Assembly (NCBI GenBank): GCA_040222275.1
Contig: JAVKDJ010000018.1
Location: 1 to 64,000, forward strand
Length of the DNA stretch: 64,000 nucleotides
Reading direction: 5' to 3'
From: CAXBNB01 sp040222275
Lineage (GTDB): Bacteria > Bacteroidota > Bacteroidia > Cytophagales > Cyclobacteriaceae
Under the pieces are notes generated by a model. The model made no database searches, was not told the DNA's origin, and saw nothing but the letters and a program-made list of their open reading frames with translations. Positions 44,376 through 52,667 of the stretch are shown one piece after another. Positions within the stretch are counted from its first letter, which is position 1. Every line of letters begins with the position of its first letter. The position numbers and the translations under genes are program-made.

Positions 44376-45863
44376 TCAATTCAACGAAACTTTCAAAGTA
44401 TCACCTACTTCTTGCTGTAGCTCCAATAGCCTGCTGTACAATTCCTTTTTTATCTTTTTGTATTTTTTGTCGTCGATGACATTCATCATTTCCTGAGGGT
44501 CTTTTTCAAGATCAAACAATTGCTGATTGCCATTGTGAGGATACAAAATCATCTTGTGCTTTTCGGTTCTGACCATTCGCTGAAAATGTCTGTAATTTCC
44601 GAAAATGGCATCATGTACTTCATCCTGCTTTCCGTCTAATATTCCCATTAAGCTCGGAAAATCAACAGTTTCGGGTATTTCCAAACCAGCCATCTCGCAT
44701 GTGGTAGCATAAATACTCTGGAGATAAACCAATGCCTCAGATTGCTTTCCAGCAGCAATCCCTGGTCCTGAAATGAAAAACGGCATCCTGATGCTGTGAT
44801 CATACATGTTCTGTTTTCCCATTAAACCGTGGTGGCCTACGGCCAACCCATGATCGGCTGAAAAGATGATGTAGGTGTTGTCTGCTTTTCCGCTTCTTTC
44901 AAGTGCAGTCAGGATACGGCCAATCTCATAATCCATGTGAGTAATGATGGCATAGTATTCACTTCTATGCACCTGTACCTGATGCTTAGTTCTTGGAAAA
45001 GGAGCTAAATTTTCGTCTCTAAGCCGATGATCTCCCTGATCGAAGGGATGTTCCGGAACATAGTTCTCAGGAATTTTAATGTTTTTCGGAGGGTACATGT
45101 CCACATACTTTTTGGGTGATTGCCTTGGGTCATGTGGTGCATTGAACGCCACATACATGAAAAACGGATTGTCCGAATCGGCCACTTTGTTTTGCAGAAA
45201 ACGGATCGCATTGTCGGCATATAGCTCAGAAGTGTGTTGTTCTATCACATATTGTGGGCCAATCTTTTTGTTACCATTTTCATCGTAAACCACATCTTTT
45301 ACTTTGGGTGCCCAATGTCCTGTGTATAATGGATCTGTTGGATCCCACGAATTGTTTTCATCGGTTGGTCTGCCATAACCCGGCTTCCATTTGAGCTCAG
45401 GGTGCATGGTTTCATACATTCCCTTGCCAATGCTCTTGGCATGCTTAAAGCTTTTCAGGACTGTAGCGTCACCATTGTGCCATTTTCCGGTAAGAAATGT
45501 TTCGTATCCGGCGTTGGAAAAAGTTTCTCCCCAAAGTTGGTTGTGGTTGACTCCTTCCCGCGCTGCGAACATATACTGTCCTGAATTGAGCATGGCACGA
45601 CTCGCTGCACAAACGGCCCCACCCCAGGCTCCCTGGTTGAAGCAGTGTGTGAAAACCATTCCTCTGGCAGCCAGTTTATCAAGGTTAGGAGTTTTTACTT
45701 CTGAATTGTTTAGTGAGCCAATGGTAGAATAGGCCTGATCATCGGCGAATATGAAAAGGAAGTTTGGGCGCTCATCGGCTTTTTTTTCCTCTTTTTCTTT
45801 TGGATCAGCACTTACGGAGAGCACTACGAATAGGGCTACTAATATCAACTGGAATTTTTTCAT
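44376..45863 (-). CDS. Family S1 sulfatase 7, secreted, CAASR maturation motif
   Basis: A 495-residue S1 sulfatase from ATG 45863 (an alternative ATG lies four codons upstream), signal peptide ending LSVSA. The metal pair is in IFADDQAYSTIG. The maturation site reads C-A-A-S-R (Cys85 from this start) in GAWGGAVCAASRAML, with Ala in place of the usual Pro; C-x-A-x-R is still accepted by known sulfatase maturation systems. SADHGLAVGHHGLMGKQNMYDHSIRMPF gives the second metal site and is the wording of choline-sulfatase-like S1 groups. It lies 12 bases after the fucosidase and 149 bases before the truncated sulfatase. Confidence 0.92.
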   Translation of the reverse strand: MKKFQLILVALFVVLSVSADPKEKEEKKADERPNFLFIFADDQAYSTIGSLNNSEVKTPNLDKLAARGMVFTHCFNQGAWGGAVCAASRAMLNSGQYMFAAREGVNHNQLWGETFSNAGYETFLTGKWHNGDATVLKSFKHAKSIGKGMYETMHPELKWKPGYGRPTDENNSWDPTDPLYTGHWAPKVKDVVYDENGNKKIGPQYVIEQHTSELYADNAIRFLQNKVADSDNPFFMYVAFNAPHDPRQSPKKYVDMYPPKNIKIPENYVPEHPFDQGDHRLRDENLAPFPRTKHQVQVHRSEYYAIITHMDYEIGRILTALERSGKADNTYIIFSADHGLAVGHHGLMGKQNMYDHSIRMPFFISGPGIAAGKQSEALVYLQSIYATTCEMAGLEIPETVDFPSLMGILDGKQDEVHDAIFGNYRHFQRMVRTEKHKMILYPHNGNQQLFDLEKDPQEMMNVIDDKKYKKIKKELYSRLLELQQEVGDTLKVSLN

Positions 45864-45875
45864 AGTTAAGTTCAT

Positions 45876-47405
45876 CTATTTTTCTGGTATAATTTTAAAT
45901 CCATAAGCAAAGTCATGGGGTTTTTTATTGGGCATGGTCACATGGAGCCCCATGCCATCCTGCTTCCATTCAATTTCGCCTACACCAAGCATAGATACTG
46001 AAGCGATAGGCTTGATGGCAGCATTGTATGGCGTAATGAGCTTGAAACGTACTGTTTCGCCCGATCCGGGCCATCCCATTACAAAGGCATACAATGTATC
46101 GTCTTTCGTGGTATAGCGAATATCCTTATCAGTATACTGCGACAATCTGGCCATCTCTGCAGTGGTATTGATTTTTCCCTCGCAAAATTCTATCCACGGT
46201 CGGGTGCCATATATTCCTTCTCCATGAACATCCATCCACTGCCCTATTTCCTCCATCATGGTTACCGTTTCATCATCGAAGCTGCCATCGGCTTTGATGG
46301 GAATGTTGAGCAACAGGTTGCCGTTTTTGCTCACAATATCCAGTAGCTTATCTATTACGGCATTGGTCGTTTTGTATTTGGCTCCACTTCTATACCCCCA
46401 TGGCCCTATTGTGTCATCAGTCTGCCAGGGATCGGGACGTATCTCTGGTGCTTTGCCCCTTTCGTAATCGAGGGTAGTAAGGCCCGGCACATAGTAACCG
46501 GTAAACGGGCGCGGCTTTGTACACATCACGGCCTCTTGTTTGCCTCCGTTTACTTCCATGGAGTGGTTGTACAGGTGTGCGATCACTTCCATACCCGACT
46601 TGCCCATATCTCCCCTGAAGGGGATGGCACCATCAAAATAGAAATGGTCGGGGTGGTAATTGTCAATCAGGTCTTTCATGCGTGCTATCCACTGGTCTTT
46701 CCATTCCTGTGGGGGGAATTCAGGACCTGCAGACGACAAATCTTCATGATTTTTGAAATAAAAATCATCGTATTCGGGATTGTCGCCATCGTAAGGCACA
46801 CCCGCTTTGGGGCCTTTTGTATCTGACTGATTGGCGGTATTCATCCAACTGTACGCCCGCGCCGCATGGGTGGTGACCCCAAAGCGCAACCCGTGCCTGA
46901 GTGTGGCTTCTCTCCACATTCCAATGAGGTCTTTTTTAGGCCCCATGTTCACGGCATTCCACCGGTGGTGTTTAGAGTCCCAAAGGTCGAAGTTGTCGTG
47001 ATGCACGGCACAAGGGGTAAAGTATTTTGCCCCTGCCCTTTTGAACATGGCTACCGCTGCATCAGGATCAAATTTTTCGGCTTTCCAGAGGGGAATAAAA
47101 TCTTTGTAACCAAATTCAGAGGGATGCCCCCACTTTTCGACATGGTGCTTGTAGTGGGGTGAATTTTCCTGATACATCCACCGGGGGTACCACTCGCCTC
47201 GCTCGGCTACCGAGTAAACTCCCCAGTGTACATATATACCAAATTTGGCATCATTGAACCAATCCGGAGATTTGTAACTACTCAACGATTCTACAGTCGG
47301 TTCAAACTTTCCGGTCTTTTTTTCTTCCGGCTGTTTGTTAACAGACTGACAAGCCGACAATATCAACAGACTGTAAAGCCCTGTTTTTTTTATTTTTTTA
47401 TTCAT
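45876..47405 (-). CDS. GH29 alpha-L-fucosidase, lipoprotein
   Basis: A 509-residue exo-fucosidase with lipobox LSAC (Cys19). The GH29 barrel begins PDWFNDAKFGIYVHWGVYSVAERGEWY (about 47-73), with His60-Trp61 in the family HWG motif. AVHHDNFDLWDS (133-144) is the substrate-binding block (usually KHHDGFALW), and the nucleophile Asp258 is in HFYFDGAIPF. A C-terminal beta-sandwich completes the normal length. Retaining GH29 enzymes release terminal alpha-L-fucose. It is the clearest hint that the target glycan contains fucose. The start is 6 bases downstream of sulfatase 8's stop, so the genes are cotranscribed. Confidence 0.94.
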   Translation of the reverse strand: MNKKIKKTGLYSLLILSACQSVNKQPEEKKTGKFEPTVESLSSYKSPDWFNDAKFGIYVHWGVYSVAERGEWYPRWMYQENSPHYKHHVEKWGHPSEFGYKDFIPLWKAEKFDPDAAVAMFKRAGAKYFTPCAVHHDNFDLWDSKHHRWNAVNMGPKKDLIGMWREATLRHGLRFGVTTHAARAYSWMNTANQSDTKGPKAGVPYDGDNPEYDDFYFKNHEDLSSAGPEFPPQEWKDQWIARMKDLIDNYHPDHFYFDGAIPFRGDMGKSGMEVIAHLYNHSMEVNGGKQEAVMCTKPRPFTGYYVPGLTTLDYERGKAPEIRPDPWQTDDTIGPWGYRSGAKYKTTNAVIDKLLDIVSKNGNLLLNIPIKADGSFDDETVTMMEEIGQWMDVHGEGIYGTRPWIEFCEGKINTTAEMARLSQYTDKDIRYTTKDDTLYAFVMGWPGSGETVRFKLITPYNAAIKPIASVSMLGVGEIEWKQDGMGLHVTMPNKKPHDFAYGFKIIPEK

Positions 47406-47411
47406 ATCGTA

Positions 47412-48917
47412 CTACTGCTTGCCGATATATTTCAAATAATCTTCTTCTGTAACCAGCGGACTTTTATTGGGCTGACGCTTGCCTCCACGCGCTACCTTGT
47501 TGAGTGCCTCTGCAGGGTGATCGTAAAATGATCCATCTATCTGCTCATATTTAGGGCTGGTATCTTTTTTGGGCATGGCATCCACTACCCGTTGAAATTT
47601 GGCTTTGGCTTCCATTATCTCCTCATCCCTTGAATTACTTAAATTGGTTCGTTCATCAGGGTCGTTGACCACATCGACTATCTCTACTATCTGGGCTGTG
47701 GTATCTACATACGCTTTGTATTTTTTATCTCTTATTACCCTATCCCGGTAGGAATGTGCGCTTGTGATTCTGTCATCGACCACCATGGCAAAATGCCCGC
47801 CCAGTCCCATAATCCAATCCCTGGGGGAATCATCGGCTTGCCCCAAAATAAGGGGTGCAAAAGAGCGCCCATCGTAGGTAAACTTAGGATCCGGTGTTAC
47901 ATCTCCCAGCTCCAGAAATGTAGGCAGCAGGTCTGTAAAATCTACCAACGCATCTGTAACTACTCCAGACTGTACCAGTCCCGGACCATTTACTATGAAT
48001 GGAGCATTGAGGCCATTTTCTGTGGTGTACATTTTACCTCCTCGAACATAACGCCCGTCCATTCTTCCAATCTGGCCCCTGCCTGTGCCGTTATCGGTGG
48101 TCCATACAATGATGGTATTGTCTCGTATTTTCAACTCTTCGAGGGCATCTACCAGTTTTTTGAGAATGATATCGGTATAACGTGTCATGGCCTTGTGCTG
48201 CTCTTCTCTAGGGGCGTTGGGTTCGGCTGGTGTAGTTGTCAACGGACCATGTGGAAGACACATGGGATAGTAAATCATCATGGGCTTTTCTTTGTTTTTG
48301 CGCATAAAATCTATGATGAAGTCTGAAAATATATCTTCACCAAACTGGCCTTTATAGGCTTTACTACCCTCCTTGGTGTGAATGTAGGGGTTCCAATAGC
48401 GAAGCTGACTGGCATCTTTACTGGAACCTCCATTTTCGCCCCCAGTCCACATACAGTATTCATCAAATCCTGCATTGACCATAGCTTCAGGCTCAAGACG
48501 GAAGTCATTGATTTGCCACTTGCCTGCTGCGCACGTGGCATAGCCTGCCTCCCGCATCATGCGTGCAAAAGAAGGGTTCTGAATGGGGTCGTAGCGCCCA
48601 CCGTGTCCCAGACGTGGCACATCATAGTGATTGACCCAGCCGTTTCGCCAGGGGTACTGTCCGGTCAGCAGTGTTATCCGGGTGGGTGTACACTGCGGCA
48701 TGGAGTAGGCGTTTTCAAAACGCATACCTGTACGGGCCAACTCATCTATGTTGGGGGTTTGCACATCCTGTGCACCATAAGCACTTATCCATTCTTTTCC
48801 CTGATCGTCCAGCATGATAAAAAGGATGTTCGGCTTTTTGCCCTTTTCGTCCCCTTTGCATGCCAGGCAAAATGGCAATATCAGCAGGTATAATATGTTT
48901 CTGATGATGGTGTTCAT
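47412..48917 (-). CDS. Family S1 sulfatase 8, lipoprotein
   Basis: A 501-residue S1 sulfatase with lipobox CLAC (Cys20). The metal pair is Asp37-Asp38 in IMLDDQGKEWISAYG. The catalytic Cys76 lies in MPQCTPTRITLLTGQYPWR, a C-T-P-T-R version that still fits the maturation rule. AAGKWQINDF replaces the usual GKWHLG, so the conserved sulfate-pocket His is Gln here (K-W-Q). TTDNGTGRGQIG is the second metal site. The K-W-Q change may mark a subfamily rather than a defect because the rest of the core is intact. It lies between sulfatase 9 (19 bases upstream) and the fucosidase. Confidence 0.92.
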   Translation of the reverse strand: MNTIIRNILYLLILPFCLACKGDEKGKKPNILFIMLDDQGKEWISAYGAQDVQTPNIDELARTGMRFENAYSMPQCTPTRITLLTGQYPWRNGWVNHYDVPRLGHGGRYDPIQNPSFARMMREAGYATCAAGKWQINDFRLEPEAMVNAGFDEYCMWTGGENGGSSKDASQLRYWNPYIHTKEGSKAYKGQFGEDIFSDFIIDFMRKNKEKPMMIYYPMCLPHGPLTTTPAEPNAPREEQHKAMTRYTDIILKKLVDALEELKIRDNTIIVWTTDNGTGRGQIGRMDGRYVRGGKMYTTENGLNAPFIVNGPGLVQSGVVTDALVDFTDLLPTFLELGDVTPDPKFTYDGRSFAPLILGQADDSPRDWIMGLGGHFAMVVDDRITSAHSYRDRVIRDKKYKAYVDTTAQIVEIVDVVNDPDERTNLSNSRDEEIMEAKAKFQRVVDAMPKKDTSPKYEQIDGSFYDHPAEALNKVARGGKRQPNKSPLVTEEDYLKYIGKQ

Positions 48918-48936
48918 AATGTTTCGGTATTTGATC

Positions 48937-50451
48937 TTATTTAGTATATGTATTTTCGTACTCCCAGCGGTATTCTCCCCGCCATCCCTGGCCTATCCTG
49001 TCACTATCGCCAAGTTCTTGTCGCATTTGCTCGGCCAACTGGCGTAGCTTTTCTACCTGCCCGGGATATTGGGCACTCACGTCAGTGGTTTCGCCTATGT
49101 CGTTTTTCAGATCATAGAGTATGTGCTTGTCGGTTTTTTCCTGCAGGCGATCGTACCACCCTATGCCCAATGTGTTTTGGGGAGATGGGAGTACAAGTTT
49201 GAAACGATCGTTTCGAACGGCATCCAGGCAGGTATAGCGATAGTAAAAGAATGCCTCATGCGGGCTTTTCTTTTTCTTTCCCTGCAGTACCGGCATGATG
49301 TCCTTACCGTCTATTTTTTTATGTGCGGGCAGGTCTATCCCAGCCATGGCTGCAAATGTGGGATACAAATCCATCATGGTAAGCAGCACATCGCTGGTGG
49401 TACCGGGCTTGATTTTTCCGGGGTATCGCACTACGCCGGGTACTCTAAAGCCGCCTTCCCAGTTGGTCATTTTCATGCCCCGCAGGGGGTCTGCTTTGCC
49501 TGATTGCAAGCGTGAATCTCTCGCCTCGGGTACTCTGCCCTTTTGTGGCTCTATCCACGGGCCATTATCGGAGGTGAAAATGACCAACGTGTTGTCATCT
49601 TTTCCCTCTGCCTTCAATACATCAATCAACCGTCCTACGTTGTAGTCGATTTCTTCTACACAATCGCCATAGAGCCCGTAATCTGACTTGCCTTCAAACC
49701 AGGCTGAAGGGTAAAGTGGCGTGTGCGGCATGCTGTGAGCCAGGTATATGAAGAAAGGATTGTTTTTATTTTTCTTCACAAAAGCAATGGCTTCATCGGT
49801 ATAGCGGGTACTGATGCCTGCCTGATCCACAGGGTATTCCACAAACTCATCATTGCGCATCATCACTGTCGGCTTCATGTCATTGCTGTAGGGTATGCCA
49901 TAGTAGTGGTCAAATCCCTGTGCATTGGGCATCAACCTGGGGTTCTTCGCATAAAAAGCTTCTAAACCTTCTGCGTCTTTGCGGGTGCCTATGGCCTGTC
50001 CGCCACTGCCTGCCAGATGCCACTTGCCGATAGCCATGGTATTGTAGCCTGCCGCTTTGAGTATTTCAGCCATTGTTACTTCCTCGTTGTGTATGATGGT
50101 ATGAAATTTCCGATGGTTGTCTATTTTCGGAATGGCCGGTCTCAGTGGGTAACTACCGGTCATCAGGGCGGCTCTGCTGGGGCCACATAGCGGAGCAGCT
50201 GCATAAAAGCTGGTCAACTTCATTCCCTCATGGGCCATTTGATCAATATGGGCCGTTTTGATTTTTTCTGATCCAAAACACCCCAGATCATTGTATCCTA
50301 AATCATCGGTAAAAATGACGATAATATTGGGTTGGTCCTTATATACTGGAGCCCCCGTGCCGAACCCATAAGAGGCAAGGCCTATCATCCCTACTGTCAA
50401 GCACAATTGCCTGTACAGATCCATAGTTGTCATTCTGATTGTCTTAATCAT
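48937..50451 (-). CDS. Family S1 sulfatase 9
   Basis: A 504-residue S1 sulfatase. The N-terminal signal is helical and hydrophobic (LYRQLCLTVGMIGLASYGFG); ATG at 50451 or 50424 are both possible. The metal pair is Asp49-Asp50 in IFTDDLGYNDLG, the catalytic Cys89 lies in APLCGPSRAALMTGSYPLR, then AIGKWHLAGSG, and FTSDNGPW. It is a paralogue of sulfatase 3 at 23.5 kb (shared GIPYSNDM, MPHTPLYPS, EEIDYNVGR). The gene starts 3 bases after the SGNH hydrolase stop. This pairing suggests two related sulfate positions, or two linkage contexts, in one glycan. Confidence 0.92.
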   Translation of the reverse strand: MIKTIRMTTMDLYRQLCLTVGMIGLASYGFGTGAPVYKDQPNIIVIFTDDLGYNDLGCFGSEKIKTAHIDQMAHEGMKLTSFYAAAPLCGPSRAALMTGSYPLRPAIPKIDNHRKFHTIIHNEEVTMAEILKAAGYNTMAIGKWHLAGSGGQAIGTRKDAEGLEAFYAKNPRLMPNAQGFDHYYGIPYSNDMKPTVMMRNDEFVEYPVDQAGISTRYTDEAIAFVKKNKNNPFFIYLAHSMPHTPLYPSAWFEGKSDYGLYGDCVEEIDYNVGRLIDVLKAEGKDDNTLVIFTSDNGPWIEPQKGRVPEARDSRLQSGKADPLRGMKMTNWEGGFRVPGVVRYPGKIKPGTTSDVLLTMMDLYPTFAAMAGIDLPAHKKIDGKDIMPVLQGKKKKSPHEAFFYYRYTCLDAVRNDRFKLVLPSPQNTLGIGWYDRLQEKTDKHILYDLKNDIGETTDVSAQYPGQVEKLRQLAEQMRQELGDSDRIGQGWRGEYRWEYENTYTK

Positions 50452-50454
50452 TGA

Positions 50455-51141
50455 CTAAAGCGCCTTCTTAATTTTGTCTGCTACCTGTGCAGCCATCAGC
50501 AGACTTCCCTCAGGAGTAAAGTGCACATTGCTAGGTGGTTGTAACTCTGACAGCCTCGGTAGTGTAAGTGCATTGAGATCGTTCACTTCGATCTTGTTCT
50601 TTTTCATTATCCTAAGTGCTACCTCGTTGTACTTGGCCGTCTGGTCGGCCCTACGCAGTGGCCCTCCGGGCCTATCGGGAAATGAAGTGGTGGTGGCAAA
50701 TATGAGTTTAGCTCCTGTTTTTTTGAGTTTTTTGACTATTTCCGTCAGGTTTTTCTCATAAGCATTGATATCTGCTTGCTGTGGGTCGGTGGGTTTGTTG
50801 CTATTTCTGCCGGTTTCAGGATCCACATGCTTGAGGTCATGCAGACCAAAATTGAAATGAATGACATCCCACTTTTTGTCTCCCAACCACTCGTCCATCA
50901 TCTCTACTCCTTTGGTCGTGCCCTCACAGTTTAGGTATGCTTTGCCACTGTTTAGCGGTCGATGAATATTTACTTTGCCATAGAGCATCCCCACCACCAG
51001 CGGGGTATATCCCAGGGATATAGAATCGCCAATCAACAATACGTTTGGCAGGTCGTTGTTATTTTTGGCTATAGACCAATCGGGCAGCATTACAGCGCCA
51101 GTACCCAGCACTGTTTTTAATATAAAATCTCTTCGTATCAT
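50455..51141 (-). CDS. SGNH/GDSL hydrolase with Tat-type signal
   Basis: A 228-residue SGNH hydrolase, probably a carbohydrate O-acyl esterase. Its N-terminus MIRRDFILKT has the twin arginines and the F-x-x-K pattern of a Tat signal, followed by a short hydrophobic stretch (VLGTGAVMLP). Block I is LLIGDSISLG with nucleophile Ser40, block III-like FNFGLHDLKH near 95-104, and block V NVHFTPEG with His207. The Tat route would mean it folds in the cytoplasm, unlike the neighbouring Sec-exported sulfatases. It is tightly packed between sulfatases 10 and 9. Its likely role is deacylation before desulfation (inference). Confidence 0.86.
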   Translation of the reverse strand: MIRRDFILKTVLGTGAVMLPDWSIAKNNNDLPNVLLIGDSISLGYTPLVVGMLYGKVNIHRPLNSGKAYLNCEGTTKGVEMMDEWLGDKKWDVIHFNFGLHDLKHVDPETGRNSNKPTDPQQADINAYEKNLTEIVKKLKKTGAKLIFATTTSFPDRPGGPLRRADQTAKYNEVALRIMKKNKIEVNDLNALTLPRLSELQPPSNVHFTPEGSLLMAAQVADKIKKAL

Positions 51142-51162
51142 ATCTAATTTCTTGAATAGTTT

Positions 51163-52560
51163 CTAAATGTTTTCTTCAATAAATTTCAGTAAACTGCTCT
51201 TGAGTTGTTCGGCCAGTTGATTGCTTTGACCAGACAGGTCATGGTTTTCTTCCAGGTCTTCTTTTACATTGAAAAGCTTTACCTGTTCGGTTTTCAGGTC
51301 ATAGATGAGTTTGAAATCCCCAAGCCTGATGGCTGCTGATGGGGTATGCCCCGACACATGCTTGAGTGGATAATACCAATACATTTCCCTTTCACTAAAT
51401 GCCTGATCTTTAGCTTTAAAAATATCCAACCCATCGGTATGCTGACCTGGCAACAGCGGCAGTCCGGCCAAGGAAAGTAATGTAGGGTAGAAATCGTATC
51501 CACATACTGGTCTGGCTGACTTTACCCCTCCAGATATTTTTGCCGGATAGCTGACAATAGCCGGCACCCGGATACCACCTTCGTACATCCACCCTTTCCC
51601 AAAACGAAGTGGCAGGTTGGACGTGGGCATCTGAGTGGTGCCTCCTTTGGTAGTAGAAAAACCTCCGTTATCGGAAGTGAATACGATAATGGTATTGTCT
51701 GTCATACCCAGCTGATCCAGCGTTTCCATAATACGGCCTACGCTCTCATCCATGCTTTGCACATTGGCAGCATATACCGGGTTGCTCTGTCGCTTGCGTG
51801 AGTAGGCCCTGCCATCTACATGCTCCAACACATCGCGGGTCCACAATTCATTGCCTTTGGGTTCATATTTTTTTACATATTCTTCCTTTCCCTGTAGCGG
51901 GGTGTGTACTGCATAGTGGGAGAAATACATGAAAAAGGGCTTTTCTTTACTGGATTCTATAAAACGAATCGCTTCATCGGTGAGCCGATCGGTAAGAAAC
52001 TCACCTTCCTTACCTCCTTCCAACCCAAGTACATCGCGCTCTATAATCACCCTTCGCTTTCCCCCGATCCAGTCCATACCAACATCTTCGTAAGGATAAA
52101 AATACGACCCGGGTTGTCCGGCATGGTTTACGCCTACCACTTCATCAAAGCCCTGATCGGCAGGATGACGGCCTTCGGTCATGCCCAGGTGCCACTTTCC
52201 TGTAAAATAGGTTGCATAACCATTTTCTTTGAATGCTTCGGCCAGGGTTTTCTCTTCTGTTTTCAGGTCGCCGGTAACACCTACATTTCCGGTCTTTATA
52301 GGCATTTTACCAGCCATGATTCCAGCTCTGCTGGGGCCACAAACTGGATGCGGTGCATAAGCGGCTTCAAAAAGCACTCCTTTTTCTGCCAGCTTGTCCA
52401 ATGCGGGAGTTTCGTAGTAGGTGCTTCCATAGCAGCCCAGGTCTTTCCATCCCAGGTCGTCGGCCAGAATGAAAATGACATTTGGCTTGTTTGCTATAGC
52501 ACTGCCATAATTGAACAGAGCAGTACACATGAATACGGCAGCATATACCAACCTTACCAT
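51163..52560 (-). CDS. Family S1 sulfatase 10, secreted
   Basis: A 465-residue S1 sulfatase from ATG 52560, which gives a signal peptide (VYAAVFMCTALFNYGSAIA). Longer frames begin at 52665 or 52656, but their 32-35 extra residues are basic and lack a signal form. The DNA there holds a perfect hairpin TTTGGGA/TCCCAAA (52585-52603), so I treat it as leader. The metal pair is Asp34-Asp35 in ILADDLGWKDLG, the catalytic Cys74 lies in HPVCGPSRAGIMAG, FTGKWHLGMT is intact, and SDNGGF is present. It is the second gene of the right half after the TIM-barrel hydrolase. Confidence 0.9.
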   Translation of the reverse strand: MVRLVYAAVFMCTALFNYGSAIANKPNVIFILADDLGWKDLGCYGSTYYETPALDKLAEKGVLFEAAYAPHPVCGPSRAGIMAGKMPIKTGNVGVTGDLKTEEKTLAEAFKENGYATYFTGKWHLGMTEGRHPADQGFDEVVGVNHAGQPGSYFYPYEDVGMDWIGGKRRVIIERDVLGLEGGKEGEFLTDRLTDEAIRFIESSKEKPFFMYFSHYAVHTPLQGKEEYVKKYEPKGNELWTRDVLEHVDGRAYSRKRQSNPVYAANVQSMDESVGRIMETLDQLGMTDNTIIVFTSDNGGFSTTKGGTTQMPTSNLPLRFGKGWMYEGGIRVPAIVSYPAKISGGVKSARPVCGYDFYPTLLSLAGLPLLPGQHTDGLDIFKAKDQAFSEREMYWYYPLKHVSGHTPSAAIRLGDFKLIYDLKTEQVKLFNVKEDLEENHDLSGQSNQLAEQLKSSLLKFIEENI

Positions 52561-52584
52561 CGGAAAGTTGCTGCGGATTCTAAC

Positions 52585-52603
52585 TTTGGGATTTTTTCCC
52601 AAA
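52585..52603 (-). repeat. Hairpin in the sulfatase 10 leader
   Basis: TTTGGGA (52585-52591) pairs with TCCCAAA (52597-52603) around five T bases. On the minus strand it lies 25-43 bases upstream of ATG 52560 and could control translation. It also argues against translation from ATG 52665. Confidence 0.45.
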
Positions 52604-52667
52604 ACCAAAATGGGTTTTATGTGACGCTGAAAGGTTTTTTTCTTGTACAAATTCATTGCCTGCATCT

